Below are positions 1 through 6,230 of a stretch of DNA of 6,293 nt, in pieces; positions within the stretch are counted from its first letter, which is position 1; every line of letters starts with the position of its first letter. The position numbers and the translations under genes are program-made. Source of the DNA: an uncultured Bacteroidales bacterium (GTDB lineage: Bacteria; Bacteroidota; Bacteroidia; Bacteroidales; Bacteroidaceae). Where the stretch lies: the NCBI GenBank assembly GCA_937906165.1, contig CALCYA010000016.1, positions 1 through 6,293 of the forward strand, read 5' to 3'. Below the pieces are notes generated by a model. The model was not told the origin of the DNA, ran no database searches, and saw only the letters and a list, made by a program, of their open reading frames with translations.

Positions 1-101
1 AAGAATATAAGAGATTGTTTAATGTTTTGTCTGTGTTAAAAAGATATTCCCCCTACAGTTTGCAGGTGAACCATCGTTGCAAAATACGGCAGACATGATA
101 C
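1..101. other. Non-coding edge segment, no gene recognised
   Basis: Nothing here reads as a gene. The minus-strand ATGs at 96 and 74 open frames of only 25 and 12 codons with no recognisable product. In many Bacteroidota ftsY follows the DUF4295 gene, but no FtsY N-terminus is visible, so if present it starts beyond the left edge. A short inverted repeat (TTTGCA at 59-64, TGCAAA at 79-84) is too weak to call. Confidence 0.5.
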
Positions 102-133
102 AAAAAAAAGAGAGCAACTTGCGTTACTCTCTT
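102..133 (-). terminator. Rho-independent terminator of the rpmB-rpmG-DUF4295 unit
   Basis: An inverted repeat pairs 108-118 with 123-133 (11 positions, one C/A mismatch) around the 4-nt loop at 119-122. On the minus strand the stem is followed directly by a run of eight T residues (A-tract at 102-109 on the plus strand), the layout of an intrinsic terminator. It lies 27 nt beyond the stop of the small DUF4295-type gene. The plus-strand side has no T-run, so it acts on leftward transcription only. Confidence 0.85.
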
Positions 134-159
134 CATATATGAAACCTTGCGGTTATTTC

Positions 160-312
160 TTACTTCTTCAAAGCCTCGTCAGCCTTGCTCTGCACCAACA
201 TCTCCTCTGCGAACATGTAAGCGCCGGTCTTAGGTGATTTAACCAATTTTACAACCTTTACGAATTTCTCCTTATCACCAGTCTGGAGGGTTGCCACTGC
301 TTTCTTAGCCAT
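160..312 (-). CDS. Small basic DUF4295-family protein
   Basis: This 50-residue frame starts with ATG at 312 and stops with TAA at 160-162. The protein begins MAKKAVATLQTGDKEKF and contains the central motif VKSPKTGAYMF (about residues 24-34), ending in ADEALKK. That pattern, the size, and the position directly after rpmG match the short DUF4295 proteins found in Bacteroidota. It is lysine-rich, has no cysteine and no membrane segment, so a ribosome-associated role is plausible, but no function is established from the sequence. It lies 6 nt after the rpmG stop, with only a weak AAGAG before the ATG, so it is probably translated from the same mRNA. The frame is intact and ends just before the operon terminator. 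Family assignment is from recall of the motif; the reading frame itself is directly visible. Confidence 0.88.
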   Translation of the reverse strand: MAKKAVATLQTGDKEKFVKVVKLVKSPKTGAYMFAEEMLVQSKADEALKK

Positions 313-318
313 CTCTTA

Positions 319-507
319 TTACTTAATTTCTTTGTGAACGGTTACTCTCTTCAAATATGGGTTGTATTTCTTCAACTCCAAACGCTCTGTTGTGTTCTTA
401 CGGTTCTTTGTTGTGATATAACGTGACATACCGGGAACACCACTGTTCTTCTGCTCTGTACACTCAAGTATCACCTGAACACGGTTACCTTTTACCTTCT
501 TAGCCAT
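319..507 (-). CDS. rpmG: 50S ribosomal protein bL33, zinc-independent (C-) form
   Basis: The 62-residue protein is a component of the large ribosomal subunit near the E site. The family core is clear: VILECTEQK (about residues 12-20), RYITTKNRKNTTERLELKKYNP (about 29-50) and the C-terminal HKEIK. Zinc-binding bL33 has four cysteines in two pairs. Here only Cys16 remains, with Gln at the second position and Asn in the YNP motif, so this is the C- form that does not bind zinc. A short insertion, NSGVPGMS, precedes the RYITTKN segment. The gene sits 17 nt after rpmB and 6 nt before the DUF4295 gene, in one transcription unit. The start is fixed by the conserved MAKK N-terminus and by a strong ribosome binding site 7 nt upstream. 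Confidence 0.97.
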   Translation of the reverse strand: MAKKVKGNRVQVILECTEQKNSGVPGMSRYITTKNRKNTTERLELKKYNPYLKRVTVHKEIK

Positions 508-514
508 ATTCCTT

Positions 515-522
515 CCTCCTTT
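515..522 (-). promoter_or_regulatory. Strong Shine-Dalgarno sequence of rpmG
   Basis: The minus strand reads AAAGGAGG here, 7 nt before the rpmG ATG, an ideal sequence and spacing for pairing with the 16S rRNA 3' end. It lies in the 17-nt gap after rpmB. None of the other five main genes has an equivalent; the receptor gene has only AAGGA, 2 nt from its ATG. Bacteroidota ribosomes generally sequester the anti-Shine-Dalgarno, so the site is unusual. Confidence 0.8.
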
Positions 523-524
523 AA

Positions 525-785
525 TTAATCGAGTACTTTAATTTCCTCCCAAGCAACATGGCCATTCTTGACAGCATCTTTCAAAGCTGCATCGAGACCT
601 ACTCGGTTGATAATTTTTAACCCCGCTGCACTCACGCGCAACTGAATCCAACAATCCTCTTCTACATAGAAGAACTTCTTAGTAAACAAGTTCACATTGA
701 AAAGACGCTTTGTTCTTCTCTTTGAGTGTGATACATTGTTACCCACCATTGCTTTTTTACCGGTGATTTGACAAATCTTAGACAT
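525..785 (-). CDS. rpmB: 50S ribosomal protein bL28
   Basis: The 86-residue protein is a large-subunit component needed for late assembly and subunit association. It carries the hallmark N-terminus MSKICQITGKKAMVGNNVSHSKRRTKR (residues 1-27), including the invariant SHSKRRTKR stretch, followed by FNVNLFTKKFFYVEE and the family's C-terminal region with GLKIINRVGLDAAL. Only two cysteines are present, Cys5 and Cys45, so the four-cysteine zinc ribbon of some bL28 proteins is absent. Length is normal for Bacteroidota. It is the first gene of the ribosomal unit, with a leader of about 45 nt from the predicted promoter at 836-867. The ATG is preceded by an AT-rich stretch without a Shine-Dalgarno, as expected in this phylum. 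Confidence 0.97.
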   Translation of the reverse strand: MSKICQITGKKAMVGNNVSHSKRRTKRLFNVNLFTKKFFYVEEDCWIQLRVSAAGLKIINRVGLDAALKDAVKNGHVAWEEIKVLD

Positions 786-835
786 CTCTATATATTTTTT
801 TGTTTATTCTTTTGATACCTACTCAAAACAGAGTG

Positions 836-867
836 CAAAGATATAGGTTTTCAAATAATCTTGCAAA
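836..867 (-). promoter_or_regulatory. Bacteroidota-type promoter of rpmB-rpmG
   Basis: On the minus strand the -33 box TTTG lies at 864-867 and the -7 box TATCTTTG at 836-843, a perfect match to TAnnTTTG. The gap is 20 nt, the preferred spacing for the primary sigma factor of this phylum. Transcription would begin near 830, leaving a leader of about 45 nt before the rpmB ATG. Full agreement with the consensus fits high expression of ribosomal proteins. Confidence 0.85.
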
Positions 868-873
868 CAAAAC

Positions 874-889
874 CTCAATTATTTTTGAG
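874..889 (-). other. Small AT-rich hairpin between cinA and the rpmB promoter
   Basis: CTCAA (874-878) and TTGAG (885-889) form a 5-bp stem with a 6-nt loop; on the minus strand GGTTTTGTTT follows. It could be a weak terminator for the tsaD-cinA transcript, since it lies 48 nt beyond the cinA stop and only 6 nt before the -33 box of the next promoter. The stem is short and the T-run interrupted, so this is tentative. Confidence 0.25.
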
Positions 890-936
890 CAGATGTTCAA
901 TTTTCAAAAATTATGCAAAAAGTAAACTACAACGTT

Positions 937-1440
937 TCAACCCTCAGCACATGACAGCATATCCAGCACAAGTCTAAAGGCCTCGGCTACACTGCTTTTT
1001 ACATTGGCAGCCCTGCCCGCATCCTCAAGCTGCAACAGACGGGTTCTTATATCAGTGCCGACTTTTGCAGCAACCCACACCGTACCGACAGGTTTTTCGG
1101 GTGTTCCACCGCCAGGGCCTGCAATGCCCGAAGTCGCAACCGCACAATCGGCACCCAACATGGCCGACACACCGCTTACCATCTGAATCACAACTTCTTC
1201 GCTGACAGCGCCATATTCCGACAAGGTATCCTCACCTACACCAAGCACTCCTGCCTTGACATCATTGTGATAAGCGACAACCGCGCCACGCATAACAGAC
1301 GAACAGCCGGGAACGGATGTCACCGCTTGGGATATTGCACCACCCGTGCAACTCTCGGCAGCAGCAAAAGTCTTGCCCTGTGCCTGCAACATCGCTACAA
1401 GTTCTGCAGCAAGAACATTTATTTCAAGCGCGACATCCAT
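937..1440 (-). CDS. cinA: CinA C-terminal-domain protein (nicotinamide-nucleotide amidohydrolase family)
   Basis: The 167-residue protein is a single CinA C-terminal (PncC-type) domain. Characterised members deamidate nicotinamide mononucleotide to nicotinate mononucleotide in the cytoplasm, recycling NMN into NAD; the DNA ligase reaction is one source of NMN. Family motifs are present in order: AAESCTGG (residues 27-34, with the putative nucleophile Ser30), VVAYHNDVK (54-62, with conserved Lys62), GAVSEEV (77-83) and TSGIAGPGGGTPEKPVGTVW (103-122). The N-terminal MoCF-like domain of full-length CinA is absent, which is common for stand-alone versions. The ATG lies 9 nt after the tsaD stop with no Shine-Dalgarno, so it is probably co-transcribed with tsaD. 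Activity is inferred from motifs. The name cinA reflects family history and does not imply a competence role. Confidence 0.93.
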   Translation of the reverse strand: MDVALEINVLAAELVAMLQAQGKTFAAAESCTGGAISQAVTSVPGCSSVMRGAVVAYHNDVKAGVLGVGEDTLSEYGAVSEEVVIQMVSGVSAMLGADCAVATSGIAGPGGGTPEKPVGTVWVAAKVGTDIRTRLLQLEDAGRAANVKSSVAEAFRLVLDMLSCAEG

Positions 1441-1449
1441 ACTTATATA

Positions 1450-2478
1450 TTATAATGTAGTGCGCGAGAAAGCAGGCTGGTCCATCGCACAGAAATCATT
1501 GTCGAGGAATTTATAATAACCTACAATGCCAATCATCGCTGCATTATCCGTAGTAAAGCCGAACTTGGGGATAAATATCTCCCAGCCATAGCGCTTGGCG
1601 TAATCCTGATAGGCCTGACGCAAGGCTGTATTTGCCGACACGCCACCCGACAGCGCTATACGCTTAATACCCAAAGCCTTTGAAGCCTTGTATAGTTTGT
1701 CCATAAGGACCGCAACCACCGTTGCCTCGAATGATGCAGCAAGGTCCTCCTTATGCGTCTCGACATAGTTCTCGTCCTCTGCCACCAGTTTGCGCAAGGT
1801 ATAAAGGAAAGAGGTCTTCAGGCCACTGAAACTATAATCGAATCCCGGGATATGAGGTTTGCTGAAGGCATAAGCCTTGGGATTGCCCTGTCGTGCCAGA
1901 CGGTCGATGATTGGGCCGCCCGGATATCCGAGTCCCATGACCTTGGCACACTTGTCCATAGCCTCGCCGGCCGCATCGTCGATTGTCTGACCGACAATTT
2001 CCATATCCTTGTAGCTGTTCACCTTGACTATCTGTGAGTTTCCGCCCGATACCATAAGACAAAGGAAAGGATACTCGGGAGCCTTGTGCTCAACGCCATC
2101 CTCTTTGATAAAATGCGCGAGGATATGTCCCTGGAGGTGATTCACCTCAACCATAGGAATATTCAGCGACGCAGCCAGTCCTTTAGCGAAGGAAACACCC
2201 ACCAACAAAGAACCCATAAGACCCGGACCGCGGGTAAAGGCAATGGCACTGAGCTGTTCTTTGGTAACCCCGGCCCTTTTGAGAGCAGCGTCAACCACAG
2301 GCACAATATTCTGCTCATGGGCACGCGACGCAAGCTCGGGGACTACACCACCGTACTGTTCGTGGACAGCCTGGCTTGCAGTTACATTGGAAAGCACTAC
2401 ATCACCACGCATCACGGCAGCCGACGTATCGTCGCACGATGACTCTATTGCCAATATATATACATCTTTCTTTTCCAT
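1450..2478 (-). CDS. tsaD: tRNA N6-adenosine threonylcarbamoyltransferase TsaD
   Basis: TsaD transfers the threonylcarbamoyl group from threonylcarbamoyl-AMP to A37 of ANN-decoding tRNAs, forming t6A with TsaB and TsaE. From the chosen start the protein is 342 residues, the normal family length. Visible motifs are ILAIESSCDDTSAAV (8-22), GGVVPELASRAH (43-54), the metal-binding NHLQGH with His114 and His118, SGGNSQ (144-149), DDAAGEAMDK (167-176), GYPGGP (184-189), SGGVSANTALR (277-287) and TTDNAAMI (309-316, with the third metal ligand Asp311). The frame stays open to an ATG at 2517, but the family starts only a few residues before the IESSCDD motif, so the ATG at 2478 (MEKKDVYIL) is preferred; the extra 13 residues show no similarity I recognise. 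TsaB and TsaE are not in the window. It diverges from the acyltransferase gene. Confidence 0.97.
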   Translation of the reverse strand: MEKKDVYILAIESSCDDTSAAVMRGDVVLSNVTASQAVHEQYGGVVPELASRAHEQNIVPVVDAALKRAGVTKEQLSAIAFTRGPGLMGSLLVGVSFAKGLAASLNIPMVEVNHLQGHILAHFIKEDGVEHKAPEYPFLCLMVSGGNSQIVKVNSYKDMEIVGQTIDDAAGEAMDKCAKVMGLGYPGGPIIDRLARQGNPKAYAFSKPHIPGFDYSFSGLKTSFLYTLRKLVAEDENYVETHKEDLAASFEATVVAVLMDKLYKASKALGIKRIALSGGVSANTALRQAYQDYAKRYGWEIFIPKFGFTTDNAAMIGIVGYYKFLDNDFCAMDQPAFSRTTL

Positions 2479-2564
2479 AATACATAATTGAAGCTCCACG
2501 GTCATTACACAATGCATGAGAGGATGATGCAGAGCCTGAACTCACAATAAAATATTTTGTTACG

Positions 2565-2572
2565 CGAAGATA
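2565..2572 (-). promoter_or_regulatory. Possible -7 element for tsaD
   Basis: The minus strand reads TATCTTCG, one mismatch from TAnnTTTG. It would give a leader of roughly 80 nt before the tsaD ATG at 2478. No TTTG lies 19-21 nt upstream (the nearest candidate is 28 nt away at 2601-2604), so support is weak. Confidence 0.3.
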
Positions 2573-2592
2573 CAATATTATTTCTTTTTACT

Positions 2593-2600
2593 TACCTTTA
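2593..2600 (+). promoter_or_regulatory. Possible -7 element for the acyltransferase gene
   Basis: TACCTTTA has one mismatch from TAnnTTTG and lies 28 nt before the ATG at 2629, predicting a short leader of about 22 nt. No -33 TTTG is found at the right distance. It lies only 20 nt from the opposing tsaD candidate, so the two promoters would share the 150-nt divergent spacer. If correct, transcription starts downstream of the alternative TTG at 2557, which rules that start out. Confidence 0.35.
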
Positions 2601-2628
2601 CAAAGCAAAATCTTTCAAAAGCGGCCCG

Positions 2629-3615
2629 ATGCGCATAGAGATATATACCAAAAGCAAGGATTTACCCGAACTCATCGACGGCCCCGTCCTGCACTCCCCT
2701 ACAATGTTCCGCACCATTGAGGACAGCAAGATGGGAAAGCCTTATATGCTTGTTGCCAACGACGAGCATGGTATTGAAATCGGGCATATACTCATTGTAA
2801 AAAGACGCAGCATACGTTTCATTCCACCGGTCCTGAGCGTATGGTATTCCATTATGGGCGAAGGGGCTTACAGGCAGGAGTGCACTGACCGCGAAGGGAT
2901 ATTTGCCCTGTTCCTTGAAAAAGTGTTCGACATGTTCGATTTTCACCACACTTTCATAGAGGTACAAAACATTGAAGACTCGCGTTTTGCATACGCTTCA
3001 CTGCGCAACCACAATTTCATCCCCATACGCGACCACAGGAACTATATATCACTGCACAGCAGAAGCCCACAGGAAAGGCTATCCCGTGCCTACAAGGCAC
3101 ACATACGCAAGGCCGAGCAGGCAGGAGTGACCATGCGCCGTGCAGCAAGCGATACCGAGATTGAAGAGGCACTGCAGATGATGAAAAACTTCTACCGCAG
3201 CAAGACTCGCAAGAAACTGCCACCTAAAGAGTCTCTTTTCAAGATGCTGCACAACGACGACGGCACACTTTCGGAAAGCGCAAAAATGTTCCTTGTAATC
3301 TACAAAGAGAGGATAATCGGGAGTTCAATATGTCTTTATGAAAAAGGACGTGCACTGCTGGCCTACAGTTGCGGACTGCGCAAGAGATTCCCGTTGCAAT
3401 TCCCCGGAATAATGGCAATCTGGGCTGCCATCACCGATGCCAATAATCAGGGATATGACCACTTTGAGTTCCTTGAGGTAAGGGGGCTGTCAAAACTGCG
3501 CAAGAGTTTTTTGGGAACCATCGGCAGTTTCGGCGGTAAAGAGGTAAGCACCCTGCGTTGGTACCACTTCAAATGGAACTGGGTAAACAATTTTTTACGT
3601 TGGATATACGTTTAG
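2629..3615 (+). CDS. FemAB/BioF2-like acyltransferase of the GNAT superfamily
   Basis: This 328-residue protein resembles FemAB and BioF2-type acyltransferases, which carry two GNAT folds and move aminoacyl or acyl groups to cell-wall, lipid or peptide acceptors. Supporting features are the basic helix RLSRAYKAHIRKAEQAGV (150-167), typical of the link before the second GNAT domain; the core strands FLVIYKERIIGSSICLYE (221-238) and ALLAYSCGLRK (242-252); the helix FPGIMAIWAAITDANNQGYDHFEF (258-281); and the closing segment GTIGSFGG (296-303). The C-terminal tail has four tryptophans in 15 residues (311-325), suggesting membrane contact. No signal peptide or membrane helix is visible, so it is cytoplasmic or peripheral. 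The substrate cannot be told. The frame extends upstream to a TTG at 2557, but those 24 residues cover the promoter region and look random, so the ATG at 2629 is chosen. A 46-nt gap separates it from the receptor gene. Confidence 0.78.
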   Translation: MRIEIYTKSKDLPELIDGPVLHSPTMFRTIEDSKMGKPYMLVANDEHGIEIGHILIVKRRSIRFIPPVLSVWYSIMGEGAYRQECTDREGIFALFLEKVFDMFDFHHTFIEVQNIEDSRFAYASLRNHNFIPIRDHRNYISLHSRSPQERLSRAYKAHIRKAEQAGVTMRRAASDTEIEEALQMMKNFYRSKTRKKLPPKESLFKMLHNDDGTLSESAKMFLVIYKERIIGSSICLYEKGRALLAYSCGLRKRFPLQFPGIMAIWAAITDANNQGYDHFEFLEVRGLSKLRKSFLGTIGSFGGKEVSTLRWYHFKWNWVNNFLRWIYV

Positions 3616-3661
3616 CCCAAAAACCGCGTTATATATCAGTATATACACGCACACAAGGACA

Positions 3662-6052
3662 ATGAAATTCAGATTATATATAACAATCATATTCGCGATA
3701 CTGTTTGTACAAGGGGTTACGGCACAGAAGGTAACCATCAAGGGCCGTGTCACCGACCAGAACCAGAAGCCCATAGAGATTGCCAACGTCAGTGTTGTGG
3801 GCAAGCCTGTGGGCACCGTCTGCGACCTCAACGGCAACTACTCGCTCACCTGCGAGAGCAGCGACAGCCTTGTCATCGCATACTCGATGATCGGCTACCA
3901 GACACGCAAGCGCACTTTCAAGAACCCCACCGACACACTCGTCGTAAACGTCACCCTTCCCCCGGCGGACATCATGCTCGACGATGCCGAAATCATACAC
4001 AAGGAGCGGCAGATGACCACTACCCAGCAGATTGAAGTACCCGAAAAACTGCGTCTGAACCCCTCGGCAAGCGGCAACGGCATTGAGGATATAATAAAGT
4101 CACAGGCTGGAGTAAGTGCCCACAATGAGTTGAGTTCGCAATATAATGTCCGTGGCGGTAATTTCGACGAGAACAGCGTATATGTCAACGGAATAGAGAT
4201 TTACCGTCCGCTGCTCATCAGGGCCGGTCAGCAGGAAGGACTCAGCTTCCTCAACCCCGACATGGTGGGCTCGATAGCATTCTCTACCGGTGGATTCGAG
4301 GCCAAGTACGGCGACAAGATGTCGTCGGTACTTGACATAACCTACCGCAAGCCGCGCGAAATTGAGAGCAACATCTCCTTGAGCATGCTCGGTGCGAGCA
4401 TATATGCAGGCTGGGGCAACAACAGGATAAGTTTCTCCAACTCACTACGCTACAAGAGCAACCAGTACCTATTGGGAACCCTTGACACCAAAGGAGAGTA
4501 CAACCCCGCATTCATCGACTACCAGGCATACCTCGACTGGCGCATAACCGACAAACTCAGCCTGAGCCTCATCGGAAACATCGCACGCAACGAGTACGAG
4601 TTCACTCCCAGCGACCGCAAGACAAGCTTCGGAACCCTGGAAGATGTCAAGGAGTTCAAGGTATATTTCGACGGATGGGAACGCGACCTCTTCCGAACAA
4701 TATTCGGCGCGGCATCACTCAACTACACACCCAACGAGTACAACCAGTTCACTCTGCAGGCCTCGGCATTCAACACCAACGAGGAGGAGACATACGACAT
4801 TGTGGGAGAATACTGGCTGAACGACATCAACACCGATGAGACAATGAGCGTGGGAGGATATATGGAGCACGCACGCAACTACCTTGAGGCCGACGTGCAG
4901 AGTCTGTCACTCACCGGACGCCATTACATCGGGGCACACAACCTGCGTTGGGGTGCCGAATGGAAAATCCAGCAGTTCAATGACAACCAGCGCGAGTGGG
5001 AGTTGCGCGACTCGGCAGGATATAACGTACCGGTGCACCCCGACGGCCTGCGCCCCGTCTACAGCCTCAAGTCAAAGACCGACAGCGAGAGCAACAACTT
5101 CTCGTTCTATGCACAGGATACATACAAGTTCACAAACAGCATAGGCGTGATATCCATAAACGCCGGAGTGAGGGTATCCTATTGGGACTGGAACAAGGAG
5201 TGCATAATATCACCACGTGCATCGATAGGACTTATCCCTGAATTCAACGACAACATGACATTCAGGTTCGCGACCGGTGTCTATTACCAGACCCCGTTCT
5301 ACAAGGAGATGCGCGACACCACAACAGTAGAGGGTATTTCCTCGGTTACACTCAACAAGAAGATAAAGTCACAGCGCTCGATACACTTTGTACTTGGTTA
5401 CGATTACCATTTCAAACTTGCCGACCGTCCGTTCAAGTTCACTGCCGAGGCATATTACAAGAAGCTGGACAACCTTATCCCCTACAATGTGGACAATGTG
5501 CGAATAGTCTACTACGGTGAGAACTGCGCCCACGGATATGCCACAGGACTTGACCTCAAATTATTCGGCGAGTTCGTGCCGGGTACAGACTCATGGCTGA
5601 CATTCTCCATAATGGACACCAAAGAGAAAATCAACGGCGGCGACTGGATACCCCGCCCCACCAACAGCCGTTTCAACGCATCGCTCTACTTCACCGACTA
5701 CTTCCCCGGCACCGACCGTTGGAAGATGAGCCTGCAGGGAGCATATGCCGACGGACTGCCTTTCGGGCCGCCGCACACCGGCCGCGAGAAACAGCGTTTC
5801 AACGCACCGGCATACAAGCGTGTGGATATAGGCATGTCGTACCGCCTTCTCAACAACGAGGAGCACATATACCGCACAGGTATACGACAATACCTCAAGA
5901 ACGTGTGGTTGGGAATAGACGCATTCAACCTGCTCGACATAAACAACGTGAACTCGTATTACTGGGTGAGCGACGTGAGCAACAACAACTATGCCGTGCC
6001 TAACTACCTCACCGGCAGACAGATAAACTTCAGGATTCTTGTGGAATTGTAA
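3662..6052 (+). CDS. TonB-dependent outer-membrane receptor with carboxypeptidase-regulatory-like N-terminus
   Basis: The 796-residue protein is an outer-membrane active transporter energised by TonB-ExbBD. A signal peptide (1-21) has a basic start, a hydrophobic core and a likely cleavage after VTA, before Gln22. Residues 24 to about 100 form a CarboxypepD_reg-like beta-sandwich (IKGRVTDQNQKPIEIANVSV, then GTVCDLNGNYSL and YSMIGYQT), common in Bacteroidota receptors. A plug follows at about 120-235, with IEDIIKSQAGVSAHNELSSQ and the signature YNVRGGNFDENSVYVNGIEIYRP (161-183). The rest has aromatic-rich alternating strands of a 22-strand barrel. It ends RQINFRILVEL, without the usual terminal aromatic residue. 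At 796 residues it is shorter than typical SusC proteins (about 1000), and no SusD gene follows, so polysaccharide uptake by a SusCD pair is unlikely. The ligand is unknown. It probably shares a transcript with the upstream acyltransferase gene and ends at the terminator at 6070. Confidence 0.93.
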   Translation: MKFRLYITIIFAILFVQGVTAQKVTIKGRVTDQNQKPIEIANVSVVGKPVGTVCDLNGNYSLTCESSDSLVIAYSMIGYQTRKRTFKNPTDTLVVNVTLPPADIMLDDAEIIHKERQMTTTQQIEVPEKLRLNPSASGNGIEDIIKSQAGVSAHNELSSQYNVRGGNFDENSVYVNGIEIYRPLLIRAGQQEGLSFLNPDMVGSIAFSTGGFEAKYGDKMSSVLDITYRKPREIESNISLSMLGASIYAGWGNNRISFSNSLRYKSNQYLLGTLDTKGEYNPAFIDYQAYLDWRITDKLSLSLIGNIARNEYEFTPSDRKTSFGTLEDVKEFKVYFDGWERDLFRTIFGAASLNYTPNEYNQFTLQASAFNTNEEETYDIVGEYWLNDINTDETMSVGGYMEHARNYLEADVQSLSLTGRHYIGAHNLRWGAEWKIQQFNDNQREWELRDSAGYNVPVHPDGLRPVYSLKSKTDSESNNFSFYAQDTYKFTNSIGVISINAGVRVSYWDWNKECIISPRASIGLIPEFNDNMTFRFATGVYYQTPFYKEMRDTTTVEGISSVTLNKKIKSQRSIHFVLGYDYHFKLADRPFKFTAEAYYKKLDNLIPYNVDNVRIVYYGENCAHGYATGLDLKLFGEFVPGTDSWLTFSIMDTKEKINGGDWIPRPTNSRFNASLYFTDYFPGTDRWKMSLQGAYADGLPFGPPHTGREKQRFNAPAYKRVDIGMSYRLLNNEEHIYRTGIRQYLKNVWLGIDAFNLLDINNVNSYYWVSDVSNNNYAVPNYLTGRQINFRILVEL

Positions 6053-6069
6053 AGCCACAGATACTCCAA

Positions 6070-6107
6070 ACATCAGGACGCTCTCAAGGGTGTCCTGATG
6101 TATTTTT
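6070..6107 (+). terminator. Rho-independent terminator after the TonB-dependent receptor
   Basis: A perfect 10-bp inverted repeat (6070-6079 with 6092-6101) extends inward by four more pairs, including two G-T wobbles, to a tetraloop TCAA at 6084-6087. A T-run at 6103-6107 follows. It begins 17 nt after the receptor stop codon and should end the acyltransferase-receptor transcript efficiently. Confidence 0.92.
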
Positions 6108-6140
6108 ATGCTAACATACACATTATTAATAAAATATTCT

Positions 6141-6148
6141 TACCTTTG
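6141..6148 (+). promoter_or_regulatory. -7 promoter element pointing to the right edge
   Basis: TACCTTTG matches TAnnTTTG exactly and is followed by C, as is frequent in Bacteroides promoters. No TTTG lies 19-21 nt upstream. It sits 34 nt beyond the receptor terminator, so it would restart transcription for a gene outside the window. A 10-bp palindrome, GCGCTAGCGC, at 6148-6157 falls at the predicted start site. Confidence 0.5.
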
Positions 6149-6198
6149 CGCTAGCGCGAATATAGGATGCGGCTCGGGATAAAAAACAAGTAAACATG

Positions 6199-6230
6199 TT
6201 TTATTCTCCACTCGCCTTTCACTATATTTG
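6199..6230 (+). promoter_or_regulatory. Second promoter candidate near the right edge
   Basis: TATATTTG at 6223-6230 matches TAnnTTTG exactly. A TTTT at 6199-6202, one base off the -33 TTTG, lies at the optimal 20-nt distance. Transcription would begin near 6237. No ATG follows before the window ends, so any coding start lies beyond 6293. The surrounding sequence is very AT-rich, which raises the chance of a false match. Confidence 0.45.

Noticed and set aside
59..84. Inverted repeat TTTGCA / TGCAAA at the left edge.
   Set aside because: A 6-bp stem around a 14-nt loop with no T-run is common by chance, and no neighbouring gene start makes it meaningful.
1753..2442. Plus-strand frames of 94, 118 and 82 codons opposite tsaD.
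   Set aside because: They overlap the fully conserved tsaD frame in antisense, match no family I recognise, and have no promoter or spacing that supports expression.
3607..3645. A separate receptor promoter (TACGTTTA at 3607-3614) or a regulatory hairpin (TATATA repeats at 3630-3645).
   Set aside because: The -7-like match is imperfect and lacks a -33 box, and the stem consists of A-T pairs only with no T-run after it.
3655..3659. AAGGA just before the receptor ATG as a ribosome binding site.
   Set aside because: Only 2 nt separate it from the ATG, too close for productive Shine-Dalgarno pairing, and the phylum rarely depends on such sites.
5591..6121. A 176-codon open frame on the minus strand opposite the receptor C-terminus.
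   Set aside because: It is antisense to a clear beta-barrel sequence, runs through the receptor terminator, and its Val/His-rich composition is what mirrored receptor codons give. It has no recognisable motif.
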